A stretch of 64,000 nt of DNA from Pseudomonas corrugata (GCF_001269905.1 NZ_LHVK01000003.1:662981-726980), one strand, 5' to 3'. Numbered from the stretch's first letter, positions 35,813 to 44,980 are shown. Notes: generated from the letters alone by a model not told the origin. Made by a program: numbers and translations.

Positions 35813-36520
35813 CTACCTGACGACATAGAGCTTGCGCACATAGACGCTGCTCTTCCAGGCACAAGGCGCATTCAGGGGAACGAAAACCGTGTCGCCGGTG
35901 TTGACGATCAGGTCACTGCCGTCCGCCGTCTGCAAGGTAACGCTGCCTTCGGTCAGGTGCATCAGTTCATGCAGTTTGTGAGGTCGGGCTCTGCGGGTAT
36001 AGGGGGTCGAGTCCCAGACGCCGATGCGCAAGTCGGTAGCTTGTTCGACGAACAGGTTGTACGAGCGACACTGCGGCGCAGGGCTCAGCAGGATCTCGGG
36101 ATCGGGTGCGGCGGAAGGCGAGAGCAGGGTGTTCGCAGGCAATGCCGTGAGCCCTGGGGTGCTCGCTTCAATGGGTTGTGTGTCGGCGCAGAAGGCCCAG
36201 CGCGAGTCGGGTTGGGCGTCTATTTCCACCGCTGTACCGCGGGCAATCACCGCGCTTTCACCGGGTTTGAGCTGGAGCGTCTGCTCCTGGCTGCGCAGGG
36301 TGACGGCACCGGCATGCACTACGATCATTTCGCTGAAGGGATAGTGGTCGACTCGGGTCTGGCCGCTCACCTCGACCATACCTGCAGCTATGCCATCCTC
36401 CCCGGTGTAAGCGATGAGTCGGTCGAACGGGTCGTTGGCGCCCAGCGAGGTCAGGATGAAAGTCGTGTTGACAGGACTGCCGTCGGCGCGGGCCAACAGC
36501 ATTGCAGTAGGTTCGGGCAT
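35813..36520 (-). CDS. Cupin-domain protein (double cupin)
   Basis: 235 residues from the ATG at 36518-36520; the longer frame (to 36835) was rejected because its extension is antisense to the next gene. Two cupin-like halves can be seen: YPFSEMIVVHAGAVTLRSQEQTLQLKPGESAVI near residue 60 and HKLHELMHLTEGSVTLQTADGSDLIVNTGDTVFV near residue 190, the second with the H/E/H-type metal positions reduced. It resembles the DUF861/EutQ-like cupins common in amino-acid and polyamine loci. It lies 32 bases downstream of the GNAT gene, probably in one operon. Function unknown. Confidence 0.75.
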   Translation of the reverse strand: MPEPTAMLLARADGSPVNTTFILTSLGANDPFDRLIAYTGEDGIAAGMVEVSGQTRVDHYPFSEMIVVHAGAVTLRSQEQTLQLKPGESAVIARGTAVEIDAQPDSRWAFCADTQPIEASTPGLTALPANTLLSPSAAPDPEILLSPAPQCRSYNLFVEQATDLRIGVWDSTPYTRRARPHKLHELMHLTEGSVTLQTADGSDLIVNTGDTVFVPLNAPCAWKSSVYVRKLYVVR

Positions 36521-36552
36521 AAAGGTAACTCTCAGGAGAATGTGTGAGGGGG

Positions 36553-37410
36553 TCAGCCAATGGCCTGGGTCACCAGGGCGAACTGCCGCACCGCGCCGGT
36601 AGCCTGGGGAGGTGTGCCGCGGGCCATTTGGGCGACGGTGTCGACTTGCTTGAGTCCGGCCTCTTCCAGAAAGGCCGCCAGGCCACTGTCGGAAGGAATG
36701 TCGATGCGCACGAAAGCGTCCGGTACCCGCGTCAGCAGCACCGCGATCATGTGCCGCGCCTGCTCCGGCGTTTGCGCAACGACCGGGCCGATGCTGCGAC
36801 CCCGTCCGAACGGGCGCAGCAGGGCGAAGCCGCACAGGCGACCGTGCCGCTCTATACCCACGGCATGCTCGACGACATCGAACAGGTCTTTCAGCACGGC
36901 ACTTCGATCCAGGCCGCTTCCGGCATTGGCCAGTTCGATGAGTTCGGCCTGATCGGTTTCCGTCAGCGGGCGACAGCGTTCTCCAGGGGACAGCGGCTGA
37001 GGTGCAAGCGCAATCGCCTGCCCCTGATGTTGTTGGATATGCCCGAAATCAACGAAGCCCTGGCTGGCATACAACGGCGCACCGGCCAGCGTTGCATTGA
37101 GCATCGGCGTGCACGTTCCGCACGCCTCGAGTGCCAGTTCCATCAGCCTGCGGCCAATGCCCTGGCCCTGGTATTCGTCATCGACGATGACCAGGCCGAT
37201 GCTGGCATGGCTGCCTTGTGGGCAGGTGAACGCAGTGCCGATCAGGCGACCCTGGTCTTGCACGACAAAGCCCTGGGAGACACGCTCCAGCATCGCCCAG
37301 TCTTCCAGGCGATGGGGCCATTTCAGTTTCACCGACAACGTATGGGCGCTCGGAACATCCGCCGCGGTCATGGGCCGATAAAGATAAGCAGGGCGTTGCG
37401 AAATGGACAT
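36553..37410 (-). CDS. GNAT acetyltransferase with two GNAT-type domains
   Basis: 285 residues from the ATG at 37408-37410 (GGGGA 7 bases before it). Residues 10-130 form a standard GNAT domain: YLYRPMTAADVPSAHTLS, IGLVIVDDEYQGQGIGRRLMELAL is the acetyl-CoA loop (Q-x-x-G-I-G-R). Residues 150-285 (CRPLTETDQAELIELANAG ... GRSIGPVVAQTPEQARHMIAVLL) match the Acetyltransf_18 C-terminal domain of YitH-like enzymes. The acceptor is unknown, perhaps an amine from the neighbouring catabolic pathway. It is upstream of the cupin gene on the same strand. Confidence 0.85.
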   Translation of the reverse strand: MSISQRPAYLYRPMTAADVPSAHTLSVKLKWPHRLEDWAMLERVSQGFVVQDQGRLIGTAFTCPQGSHASIGLVIVDDEYQGQGIGRRLMELALEACGTCTPMLNATLAGAPLYASQGFVDFGHIQQHQGQAIALAPQPLSPGERCRPLTETDQAELIELANAGSGLDRSAVLKDLFDVVEHAVGIERHGRLCGFALLRPFGRGRSIGPVVAQTPEQARHMIAVLLTRVPDAFVRIDIPSDSGLAAFLEEAGLKQVDTVAQMARGTPPQATGAVRQFALVTQAIG

Positions 37411-37654
37411 GGCAGATCCCCGTTGGGAAGGCGTGGATTCGGACGGATTCGTCCGCTGAGAGGCCTTGTATCTCACCTGCCACCGGGCTTGACAATAGGC
37501 GGGAATGGATTCGGCAGGTTCCGTTGACGACGGCTTGGCCGACCATATTTTTTGCTCAAATCCTGTGTCGGGCCAGCAGTAAATATCGGGGCGGTTTCCC
37601 GGGATGAACACAGAAATCCTGCCCACCTCGAATCCTTCAAACGGCGCAACGCTT

Positions 37655-37772
37655 GTGGGAGCAAAGCTTGCTCGCGATAGCGATGGACCCGTCAGCATTG
37701 TTGCTGACTGACTTACCGCAATCGCGAGCAAGCTTTGCTCCCACGGGGTTGTGGCTTAACTGACTGACATTA
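37655..37772. repeat. REPIN, AAAGCTT-type, near-copy of the one at 56884-57021
   Basis: Left REP 37655-37682 and right REP 37718-37745 use the variant core GTGGGAGCAAAGCTTGCTCG. The spacer TGCTGACTGACTTACCGCAA and the right flank GGTTGTGGCTTAACTGACTG are almost identical to the element at 56884-57021, so the two are copies of one mobile unit. The left end here is not recognisable beyond the REP. Confidence 0.85.
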
Positions 37773-37804
37773 GGGCAGCCCGCACTCACAGTGTTTTCGA
37801 AACG

Positions 37805-38731
37805 TCAGTAGGCCCGTTCCCGGTCTACCTGGCCAAGCATCGATTCGCCCCGTTGATGCCGACGGATATTCTCCAGCAGGACGCCAAACGCACTTTCAGG
37901 TTGGGTCATCGCCGCGATATGCGGGGTCAGCAGAATCTGCGGGTGATGCCAGAAGGGATGGTCCGGGGCGGCCGGTTCCTGTTCCAGTACGTCGAGCACC
38001 GCTGCGCTGAGCTGGCCGTCGGCAAGCGCCTCCAGCAGATCCGCTTCGACCAGGTGTCCGCCGCGGCCCATGTTGATCAGGGACGCGCCTTTGGGCAGTT
38101 GTCCGAATACATCGCGGTTCAGAATCCCTCGGGTTTGCTCGGTCAGCGGCAGGACACACAGCAGGATGTCGCATTGGCCGAGAAAGGCAGGTAGTTGTTC
38201 TGTACCGGCAAAGCATGTCACCCCGGTGATCTGGTGTTCACTGCGGGCCCAACCCGACAAGGCGAAGCCGAATGGCTGCAGGGCGCGGAGGATGTTCCGG
38301 GCCTGCAAGCCCAACCCCAAGATCCCGACCCGACGCTGCCCGGCCGGAACCAGTCGGTGTGCCTGCCAGCAGCGTTCGGCCTGTTGCTGTCGATAGCGCA
38401 CCATGTCTCGATGCACGCCGAGTACCGCGAAAGTGGCGTACTCGCACATGCCCTGGCTGATGCCCGGGTCGAGCAGGCGCACCACCGGCAGCGTCGTCGG
38501 CAGTTGGTCCAGATCGAGCTGATCCACCCCGGCCGATAACGCGAACAGTACCTCAAGATTCGGCAATACCGTTTCGATGTCGTCCGGTGCCTGCCACGCC
38601 GCGAGGTAGCGGACTTCCCGTGGGTTACCGATCTCCGGCCAGGCGCGCCATTCGATATCCGGCGCGTGTTCGGCGAACAGACGCTTCCACTGTTCACCGC
38701 GTACCGGGTCAGCTTTATAGAGCAGGGCCAT
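37805..38731 (-). CDS. ghrA: Glyoxylate/hydroxypyruvate reductase A-like 2-hydroxyacid dehydrogenase
   Basis: 308 residues from the ATG at 38729-38731 (an ATG 36 bases earlier has no ribosome site). It has the D-isomer 2-hydroxyacid dehydrogenase layout: NAD motif GILGLGLQARNILRALQPFGF, INMGRGGHLVEADLLEALADG, catalytic Arg in the ALSAGVDQLDLDQL half, and the catalytic His in LLTPHIAAMTQPESAF. Length and the WRAWPEIGNPREVRYLAAW start match GhrA, which reduces glyoxylate and hydroxypyruvate with NADPH. It is divergent from gabT. Confidence 0.85.
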   Translation of the reverse strand: MALLYKADPVRGEQWKRLFAEHAPDIEWRAWPEIGNPREVRYLAAWQAPDDIETVLPNLEVLFALSAGVDQLDLDQLPTTLPVVRLLDPGISQGMCEYATFAVLGVHRDMVRYRQQQAERCWQAHRLVPAGQRRVGILGLGLQARNILRALQPFGFALSGWARSEHQITGVTCFAGTEQLPAFLGQCDILLCVLPLTEQTRGILNRDVFGQLPKGASLINMGRGGHLVEADLLEALADGQLSAAVLDVLEQEPAAPDHPFWHHPQILLTPHIAAMTQPESAFGVLLENIRRHQRGESMLGQVDRERAY

Positions 38732-38925
38732 GGGTCTTCTCGCCAGGAAATAAGGAGTCTCCAGCATGCATCAATGGAGCGAGAGGATTCTGCTGTTTGC
38801 CGGGGTGTAAACAGTCGATCCGGATTTCTCAGCGGGCAAGTTCGGCTTAGACGATTGTGTCGAACGCTTAACCTGTGAACACATCGCAGCCGCTCCGGGT
38901 TGCCTGGCTCACTATGGGAAATGCC

Positions 38926-40218
38926 ATGAACAGTAAAGTCGAAGAAACCCCAAGTTTGCTCCGTCAGCGTGATCAATTCGTACCCCGAGGTCTGGTGACC
39001 GCGCACCCTCTGGTGATCGATCGGGCCCAGGGTTCGGAGTTGTGGGATGTCGACGGCAGGCGCTACCTGGACTTTGTGGGCGGCATCGGTGTGCTGAATA
39101 TCGGTCACAATCATCCCAAGGTGGTGGCGGCGGTGCAGGCGCAGCTGCAAAAAGTTTCCCATGCCTGCTTTCAGGTCGTGGCTTACAAGCCTTACCTGGA
39201 CCTGGCCCAACGCCTGTGCCAGATGATCGGTGGCCAGCACGCCTATAAAGCGGCCTTCTTCACTTCCGGTGCCGAGGCGGTGGAAAACGCAGTGAAGATT
39301 GCCCGCGCTCACACCAACCGTTCGGCGGTGATCGCCTTTCGCGGCGGGTTCCATGGGCGGACATTGCTCGGCACCACGCTGACGGGAATGAGTCAGCCCT
39401 ACAAACAGAACTTCGGGCCGTTCGCGCCGGAGGTCTTCCACACGCCCTATCCGAACGCCTATCGTGGTGTCACCAGCGATATGGCGCTGCGGGCACTGGA
39501 CGAATTGCTCGCCACCCAAGTGGCGCCTGAACGGGTCGCGGCGATCATCATCGAGCCGGTGCAGGGCGATGGTGGTTTTCTTTCGGCGCCGGTAGAGTTT
39601 CTTCAAGGCCTGCGTGCGCTGACCGAAAAACACGGCATCGTGTTGATCCTCGATGAAATCCAGACCGGTTTCGGGCGCACCGGCAAGTGGTTCGGTTTCC
39701 AGCATGCCGGTATCCAGCCGGACCTGGTCACCGTTGCCAAGAGCCTGGCCGGTGGCTTGCCATTGTCGGGTGTGGTCGGCAAGGCCGAGATCATGGACGC
39801 ACCACTGCCTGGCGGCCTGGGCGGTACCTATGGCGGCAATGCGCTGTCGTGCGCGGCGGCGCTGGCGGTGATCGAGGCCTATGAACAGGAACACCTGCTG
39901 GCTCGCGGCGAAGCCCTGGGCGAGCGCCTGCGTCAGGGCCTGTTGCGTTTGCAAGCCCGCTACCCGCAGATCGGTGACGTGCGCGGCAGCGGTTTCATGC
40001 TGGCCATGGAGCTGATCCAGAATGATGAAGCGCGCACCCCGGATGCGGAACTGAACCAACGCCTGATCGACGAGGCCCGCGTGGGTGGGCTGCTGGTCAT
40101 CAAGTGCGGCGTCTACCGCAACGTGATGCGTTTCCTGGCACCACTGGTAACCAGCGAAGCGCAGATTGATGAAGCGTTGCAGATTCTCGAAGGGGCACTG
40201 GCGCGAGTCTTGAATTGA
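38926..40218 (+). CDS. gabT: 4-aminobutyrate aminotransferase (GabT type)
   Basis: 430 residues from ATG 38926 (MNSKVEETPSLLRQRD, GGGA 6 bases upstream); two earlier in-frame starts lack a site. Class III PLP aminotransferase: FFTSGAEAVENAVKIARAH, RGGFHGRTLLGTTLTG, LILDEIQTGFGRTGKWF (aspartate on the pyridine nitrogen) and the PLP lysine in VTVAKSLAGGLPLSG. The sequence fits Pseudomonas GabT closely. It transfers the amino group of GABA to 2-oxoglutarate, giving succinate semialdehyde, the substrate of the GabD-like enzyme at 32974. It is followed on the same strand by a HAD gene and an Lrp-type regulator. Confidence 0.9.
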   Translation: MNSKVEETPSLLRQRDQFVPRGLVTAHPLVIDRAQGSELWDVDGRRYLDFVGGIGVLNIGHNHPKVVAAVQAQLQKVSHACFQVVAYKPYLDLAQRLCQMIGGQHAYKAAFFTSGAEAVENAVKIARAHTNRSAVIAFRGGFHGRTLLGTTLTGMSQPYKQNFGPFAPEVFHTPYPNAYRGVTSDMALRALDELLATQVAPERVAAIIIEPVQGDGGFLSAPVEFLQGLRALTEKHGIVLILDEIQTGFGRTGKWFGFQHAGIQPDLVTVAKSLAGGLPLSGVVGKAEIMDAPLPGGLGGTYGGNALSCAAALAVIEAYEQEHLLARGEALGERLRQGLLRLQARYPQIGDVRGSGFMLAMELIQNDEARTPDAELNQRLIDEARVGGLLVIKCGVYRNVMRFLAPLVTSEAQIDEALQILEGALARVLN

Positions 40219-40313
40219 ACGCCTGCGGCGGGGAGCAGGCTCAGGCTCTCTCTCCACACTCATTCCAACGCGTTGGATGACCTGCACTAGGGACTCACCG
40301 GAGGCTTTTAGCC

Positions 40314-40970
40314 ATGAGGCTGACTGAATATCGAGCGTTGTTGATCGACTGCGACGAGGTCCTGGTGGATCGGGACTCTGGCATCTGGGCGGCGTTGCAG
40401 CCGTTGCTGGGGAGCCATAGCGACCCGCCGGACAAAACCCAGGTGCTGAGCGAATTCGACGAGGCGTTGCGGGCTCTTTATCCTCGCTTTGGCGAGCTCG
40501 GCTTCAGTGGTCTGTTGTGCTTCACCCATCGTCAGTTGGCCGAGCGCTGGAAGCTCAAGGTCAGTTGGGAGGAGGGCATGAGCTTCGCCCGCTCGGCTGC
40601 CAGTTGGACGCTGTTCGAGGATGCACCGGGTGCGATGCTTTACCTGCGCAAGTTTTACCGTCTACTGGTGCTGGGCGATCGTGATGCCGAGGACCGTGGC
40701 GTGTTGTGCGAGCGCTTGGGTATCGAGCCGGAGGATTTCATTTCACTGGCGAGTGATCCCCTGCAGGATCCCGATTGGCTGGCGGCCAACGGTCTCGATA
40801 CCACGGCTATTCTCCAGATAACCCGTCCGGGCACCCGTTCACACCGGAATGGGGCTGTATGCCTGATCTGCCGCACCCCCGAGCAGCCCCTCCAACCGTG
40901 CGCAGCGGACTACTGCATCAGCAGCATGGCGGATCTGGTGGCGCAGCACCAGTTGTCGCTACGTCACTGA
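40314..40970 (+). CDS. HAD-like hydrolase
   Basis: 218 residues; GGAGG 9 bases before the ATG. Motif I LLIDCDEVLVDRDSG has the D-x-D of HAD enzymes, motif II is weak (RLLVLGDRDAED), and the cap is helical (VLSEFDEALRALYPRFGEL). The C-terminal quarter is cysteine-rich (VCLICRTPEQPLQPCAADYC), unusual for the family and of unknown meaning. It looks like a diverged paralogue of the haloacid-dehalogenase-type gene at 21370. It lies 44 bases before the Lrp regulator. Confidence 0.75.
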   Translation: MRLTEYRALLIDCDEVLVDRDSGIWAALQPLLGSHSDPPDKTQVLSEFDEALRALYPRFGELGFSGLLCFTHRQLAERWKLKVSWEEGMSFARSAASWTLFEDAPGAMLYLRKFYRLLVLGDRDAEDRGVLCERLGIEPEDFISLASDPLQDPDWLAANGLDTTAILQITRPGTRSHRNGAVCLICRTPEQPLQPCAADYCISSMADLVAQHQLSLRH

Positions 40971-41014
40971 TTTTGTTAGAAGATGGTCTACAAACGGCAC
41001 GCAAGGGGTATGCG

Positions 41015-41503
41015 ATGGAAGGTTTAGCGAAACTGGACCGTATTGACATCAGCATTTTGGTCGAGCTGCAAAAAGACGGCCGCATGACCAACGTCAGCCT
41101 GGCCGATGCCGTGGGGCTGTCCGCCAGTCCGTGCCTGCAACGGGTCAAGCGGCTGGAGTCGTTGGGGTACATCTCCAGCTACAAGGCTCATCTGAACCTG
41201 GCCAAGATTACCGATTCGGTGACGGTCTTCACCGAAGTCACCCTCAGCGACCACAAGCGCGAAGACTTCGCCAAATTCGAGTCCAATATCCGCCTGGTGG
41301 ACGAAGTGCTCGAATGCCACTTGATCAGCGGAGGCTACGACTATCTGGTGCGCTTCATGACCCGCAGCATCCAGGACTACCAGGACGTGATGGAGAGCCT
41401 GCTGGACAAGAACATCGGCATCTCCAAATACTTCAGCTACATCGTCATCAAGTCGCCGGTACGCAAGGACGAGATTCCGTTGCGCAAGTTGCTGCGGCAC
41501 TGA
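41015..41503 (+). CDS. Lrp/AsnC-family transcriptional regulator
   Basis: 162 residues from ATG 41015 (AAGGGG 6 bases upstream); a longer frame from 40775 overlaps the HAD gene and is rejected. N-terminal HTH (LDRIDISILVELQKDGRMTNVSLADAVGLSASPCLQRVKRLE) and C-terminal RAM domain (VFTEVTLSDHKREDFAKFE ... VLECHLISGGYDYLVRFMTRS). Lrp-type proteins sense amino acids and often control the adjacent catabolic genes; gabT and the HAD gene immediately upstream are the natural candidates. Confidence 0.9.
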   Translation: MEGLAKLDRIDISILVELQKDGRMTNVSLADAVGLSASPCLQRVKRLESLGYISSYKAHLNLAKITDSVTVFTEVTLSDHKREDFAKFESNIRLVDEVLECHLISGGYDYLVRFMTRSIQDYQDVMESLLDKNIGISKYFSYIVIKSPVRKDEIPLRKLLRH

Positions 41504-41528
41504 TCCGCTTACCTGCCCAGGAACAAAT

Positions 41529-41615
41529 GTGGGAGCGAGCCTGCTCGCGATGGCGGTGTATCAGACGCATGGGTGCTGACTGATATTCCGCTATCGCGAG
41601 CAGGCTCGCTCCCAC
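41529..41615. repeat. REPIN (inverted pair of REP elements)
   Basis: REP cores at 41529-41555 and 41589-41615 with a short spacer (GGTGCTGACTGATATTCCGC). It separates the convergent Lrp and alpha/beta-hydrolase genes and may serve as a bidirectional 3' end. Confidence 0.85.
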
Positions 41616-41627
41616 AGGGGGCTGATT

Positions 41628-42578
41628 TTATTCCTTGAGGAAGGTCAGCAGGTCCTGGTTCAGACGATCCTTGTGCGTCTCGGTCAACCCGTGCGGCGCG
41701 CCAGGGTAGACGATGAGCCGAGCGCCCTTGATCAATGCCGCCGAAGCCCGGCCGGCAGCGTCTATCGGCACGATCTGGTCGGCGTCGCCATGGATCACCA
41801 GGGTCGGCACGTCGAACTTCTTCAGATCATCACGGAAATCGGTGGCCGAGAACGCGGCGATCGAGTCATAGGTGTTCTTGGCGCCGCCCTGCATGCCCTG
41901 GGCCCAGAACGACTGGATCAGGCCCTGGGACGGCTTGGCGCCCTTGCGGTTGTAGCCGTAGAAGGGGCCGGAGGCGATGTCCAGGTAAAGCTGGGAGCGG
42001 TTTTCCAGGGACGCCTTGCGCAGGCCGTCGAACACCGCGATCGGCAGGCCACCGGGATTGGTATCGGTTTTGAGCATCAGTGGCGGAACCGAGGACACCA
42101 GCACTGCTTTCTTGACTCGGGCGGTACCGTGGCGTCCGATATAGCGAGCCACTTCACCACCCCCCGTCGAGAAGCCCACCAGGGTCACATCCTTCAGGTC
42201 CAGCGCTTCAATAACCGCCGCCAGGTCGTCGGCATAATGATCCATGTCGTTGCCGTCCCACGGCTGGCTGGAGCGACCATGACCGCGACGATCGTGGGCG
42301 ACTACCCGATAGCCTTTCGACGCGAGGAACATCATCTGCGCTTCCCAACTGTCGGAGTCCAGCGGCCAGCCGTGGCTGAACGTGACGACCTGACCGTTGC
42401 GCGGACCCCAGTCCTTGTAATACAGCTGAACGCCATCCTTGGTGGTGATGTAGCTGGCGGACTGGACGACGCTGCCGACAGCAGAGACAGTGGCGTTGGT
42501 CTGTGCTGGTGCCGCGTGCGCGCCAACGGTCGCGAGTGCCAGGGTAGCGATGGCCAGGGTGCGGTTGAATGTGTTCAT
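41628..42578 (-). CDS. Secreted alpha/beta hydrolase (chloroperoxidase/arylesterase-like)
   Basis: 316 residues. Residues 1-23 are a Sec signal peptide ([20 protein letters not shown]). The hydrolase has the oxyanion segment [13 protein letters not shown], the [25 protein letters not shown] loop, the nucleophile elbow G-F-S-T-G-G, the acid in [15 protein letters not shown] and the histidine in [16 protein letters not shown]. This is the cofactor-free haloperoxidase/aryl-esterase group (as in the P. fluorescens esterase), but those are cytoplasmic and lack a signal peptide, so this copy acts in the periplasm or outside. Substrate unknown. Confidence 0.88.
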   Translation of the reverse strand: MNTFNRTLAIATLALATVGAHAAPAQTNATVSAVGSVVQSASYITTKDGVQLYYKDWGPRNGQVVTFSHGWPLDSDSWEAQMMFLASKGYRVVAHDRRGHGRSSQPWDGNDMDHYADDLAAVIEALDLKDVTLVGFSTGGGEVARYIGRHGTARVKKAVLVSSVPPLMLKTDTNPGGLPIAVFDGLRKASLENRSQLYLDIASGPFYGYNRKGAKPSQGLIQSFWAQGMQGGAKNTYDSIAAFSATDFRDDLKKFDVPTLVIHGDADQIVPIDAAGRASAALIKGARLIVYPGAPHGLTETHKDRLNQDLLTFLKE

Positions 42579-42859
42579 GGGGCTCTCTCCATAAGGGCTG
42601 GGTGATTGTCGCGACCGCTGTCGATCGCGTTGGTGGGCAGATTAGAGAGAGGGGGCGATGACGAGAACGGCGTTGGTATCGATAGCGACTATAGAAAAAA
42701 CAGATACTTGGGACGCTTCGATTGTGAAAGCTTGTCCGCGATGAAGCCTCGAAGGTGGATCGTCCGTTCAGTCCAACACACCGGTGTTTGGGTCTATGCT
42801 TACGTTGTATTTCCGATCCGCTCACCCATGAAAAGCCAGTAACCCTCCAGGGAGAACAC

Positions 42860-43606
42860 GTGAAACCTTCGACACCCGCCACGGCGTTGCTTTGCCTATT
42901 GCTCGGCACAGTTGTCGGGGCCGAGGAGTATCAGATCGTCACCGAGGAGTGGGCCCCGTACAACTATCAGGAGAATCATCAGCTCACCGGCATGACCACG
43001 GAAATCGTTCGGGCCATCATGGCGCTGACCGGGGATGAATTCGAAGTGGTGCTGCAGCCGAGTATGCGAGCCACTCAGGTGTTGAAGACCCGGCCCAAGA
43101 CCATCATGTATTCGCTGTTCCGCACGCCGGAGCGTGAGCCGTTGTACAAGTGGGTCGGACCGATCGTGGAGGAATCCATCTATCCCTATCAACTGGCGAG
43201 TACACCGCCGGGGAATTCTCTGGAACAGCTGCTGGGCGCCCCGCAGATCACCACACGGCACGCCGGGCTGTTGCCTGAAAAATTGAAATCGCTGGGCTTC
43301 AAGAACCTCGACAAAAGTGCAACCGAGAGCAAGTTGCTCTATCGCATGCTGCTGGCGAGGCGTACCGATATCATCGTGGGGGACACCGATGCAGGGGTGG
43401 CGTATTACAGCCACCAGTTGAACATCCCCCCCGGCACCCTACGCAAGATACCCATCGAGTTGTACCGTTCATCGCTGTACATCGTCTTCAGTCCTGACAG
43501 TGACGACAAACAGGTTGCCGCATGGGCCAATGCCTTGGAACAACTACGCCAATCTGGCGAGTTGAGGCGTATCCAGAATCGATACGAGCGGCTGCAAGGG
43601 CAATGA
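42860..43606 (+). CDS. Periplasmic solute-binding protein, family 3-like (no linked transporter)
   Basis: 248 residues from GTG 42860, chosen because AGGGAG lies 5-6 bases upstream and a signal peptide follows (PATALLCLLLGTVVGAEEYQ). The rest has the SBP_bac_3 pattern: IVTEEWAPYNYQENHQLTGMTTEIVRAIM, TIMYSLFRTPEREPLYKWVGPI, LLYRMLLARRTDIIVGD and the end ALEQLRQSGELRRIQNRYE. No permease or ATPase is adjacent. Such orphan proteins in Pseudomonas are often sensory or of unknown use. It converges with the zinc-ribbon gene, 4 bases between stops. Confidence 0.85.
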   Translation: MKPSTPATALLCLLLGTVVGAEEYQIVTEEWAPYNYQENHQLTGMTTEIVRAIMALTGDEFEVVLQPSMRATQVLKTRPKTIMYSLFRTPEREPLYKWVGPIVEESIYPYQLASTPPGNSLEQLLGAPQITTRHAGLLPEKLKSLGFKNLDKSATESKLLYRMLLARRTDIIVGDTDAGVAYYSHQLNIPPGTLRKIPIELYRSSLYIVFSPDSDDKQVAAWANALEQLRQSGELRRIQNRYERLQGQ

Positions 43607-43610
43607 ACGG

Positions 43611-43844
43611 TCAACCGAAAGAAGGCATCGGCCCCAGCGAATTCAGAATCCAGGTGATCGCTGCCGCCGCCACGAGCACCGCGACTACCACGCCGATGAA
43701 CAGCCACTTCAGGATCTTCGGCAACACCGGCGGCTTGGACCGTGGCGCGAGCGCTTCTACGGTGAGCCTCATCTCTTCGGCGCATCGCGGGCAGGCCGCG
43801 TTGTCGTCGAGGATGAGGCTCCTGCATTGATCACAGATTTTCAT
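43611..43844 (-). CDS. Small zinc-ribbon membrane protein
   Basis: 77 residues from the ATG at 43842-43844. Two CxxC knuckles at the start (KICDQCRSL and ACPRCAEEM) make a zinc ribbon; a single membrane span (LKWLFIGVVVAVLVAAAAITWIL) fills the C-terminal half. This is a common layout for small uncharacterised Gram-negative membrane proteins. It lies 16 bases downstream of the acidic hypothetical gene on the same strand. Confidence 0.7.
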   Translation of the reverse strand: MKICDQCRSLILDDNAACPRCAEEMRLTVEALAPRSKPPVLPKILKWLFIGVVVAVLVAAAAITWILNSLGPMPSFG

Positions 43845-43860
43845 GTCGTCGACTCGGGGC

Positions 43861-44655
43861 TCAGAATTTGTGGACGATACCCAGCCTACCCATGATTTCC
43901 AACGCATTGACCAGGCCCAAGCCGTTCATGGACAGGCAGGCAAAGGTCTGGTGCTCATCGAAGTGAGTACCGATGGCCAGCAGTTTCAGGTCATGGGCAT
44001 CCAGTTGTGCGTTGAAATACTGGAGCAGCGCCCGTTCCCAATCGTTGGCGCCGTTGATGGCATCGACGGTTCTACGGTCTGGTGTCGCGATCTCGATGTT
44101 CAATTGCCTCAGCGGGGCAAGGGTGTTGACGGCGATGACCCCGCAGGACGACCACTCTTTCCATTCGAACTCGGCCAATTGATTGGCCTGGGCAAGGGCT
44201 GATGCGACTTGAGTCCACGCCCAGTCCCACTGTGCCGTTGGCGGCGCAATGCCTTGAATGAGCGCTTGCGCGCGATCCTCGTCGAACAGGCAATCGAACA
44301 GATCGGCCAACGTCTCGACCCGATCGGGCTGTGGCTCCTGAACGTCCAGGTCCCGGCTCAAGCGTTGCCACAGAGTGGCAAGCTCCTCCCAGTCTTCCTC
44401 ATCCATGTCATCTTCGATCACTTTTGCCTTGTCGCCGCGCTGGTAGTTGTCCAGCCGTGTCTTGAGGACACGTATCGCGTCGTCGGCGAGATCGACTTCA
44501 TAACTGCGGTAATCCAGGTAGTTGGTCTGGAAAACGACGCGATCGGGAAATATTTCCTGGACAAGATCTTCTTCTGCGTCGAAATACGCCGCACCCTCGA
44601 GCGCGCCATGGGCGGTGATGATGCGTTGGAACGACAGGGCGTCGATTGGGTTCAT
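43861..44655 (-). CDS. Acidic hypothetical protein
   Basis: About 264 residues from the ATG at 44653-44655 (a GTG 33 bases earlier is possible but has no ribosome site). It is soluble and acidic, rich in Asp and Glu, with IEDDMDEEDWEELATLWQRL and TLADLFDCLFDEDRAQALIQ in the middle and a C-terminal domain ending GTHFDEHQTFACLSMNGLGLVNALEIMGRLGI. I do not recognise the family. Upstream of the zinc-ribbon gene and probably co-transcribed with it. Confidence 0.7.
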   Translation of the reverse strand: MNPIDALSFQRIITAHGALEGAAYFDAEEDLVQEIFPDRVVFQTNYLDYRSYEVDLADDAIRVLKTRLDNYQRGDKAKVIEDDMDEEDWEELATLWQRLSRDLDVQEPQPDRVETLADLFDCLFDEDRAQALIQGIAPPTAQWDWAWTQVASALAQANQLAEFEWKEWSSCGVIAVNTLAPLRQLNIEIATPDRRTVDAINGANDWERALLQYFNAQLDAHDLKLLAIGTHFDEHQTFACLSMNGLGLVNALEIMGRLGIVHKF

Positions 44656-44737
44656 GTGGGTCCGATCATAGGGGATTATGGCGTTCACGGGTTGATGTCT
44701 GTCATTATCCTGAAAGCCGGAATTTGAGCAGAAGCGT

Positions 44738-44899
44738 ATGAATCGTCAGAAGAAAATCAAGCAGCTACTAAAGGCCCACGCTAAAAAGGCGAGTGCCAAG
44801 TTGGCGCCGAAAAACAAGCCCAAGTACATCAGTAAAGCGGATCGATTGAAACTGGCTGCTGAGTCCAGTGAAGACTCGATCATTACCTCTGAGGCTTGA
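44738..44899 (+). CDS. DUF2986-type small basic protein
   Basis: A 53-residue frame beginning MNRQKKIKQLLKAHAKKAS and containing NKPKYISKADRLKL, the pattern I know from DUF2986 proteins of gamma-proteobacteria. It is strongly basic in the first 35 residues and acidic at the end (AAESSEDSIITSEA). Function unknown. The divergent gene upstream is the acidic hypothetical protein (82 bases between starts). It is followed by a partial REP and a full REP. Confidence 0.75.
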   Translation: MNRQKKIKQLLKAHAKKASAKLAPKNKPKYISKADRLKLAAESSEDSIITSEA

Positions 44900-44980
44900 G
44901 CGAAGTCAGTTAGTAGGTCACAAGACTGTGGGAGCGGGCACGTCGTCGCACACAGATGTTGCATGTCCCGCCAATCCCCT

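Noticed and set aside
38218..40287. Minus-strand frame of 689 codons across gabT and ghrA
   Set aside because: It is antisense to gabT and out of frame with ghrA; no protein family visible.
42606..42842. 78-codon plus-strand frame upstream of the solute-binding protein
   Set aside because: No ribosome site, no family features, and it spans the likely promoter regions of two divergent genes.
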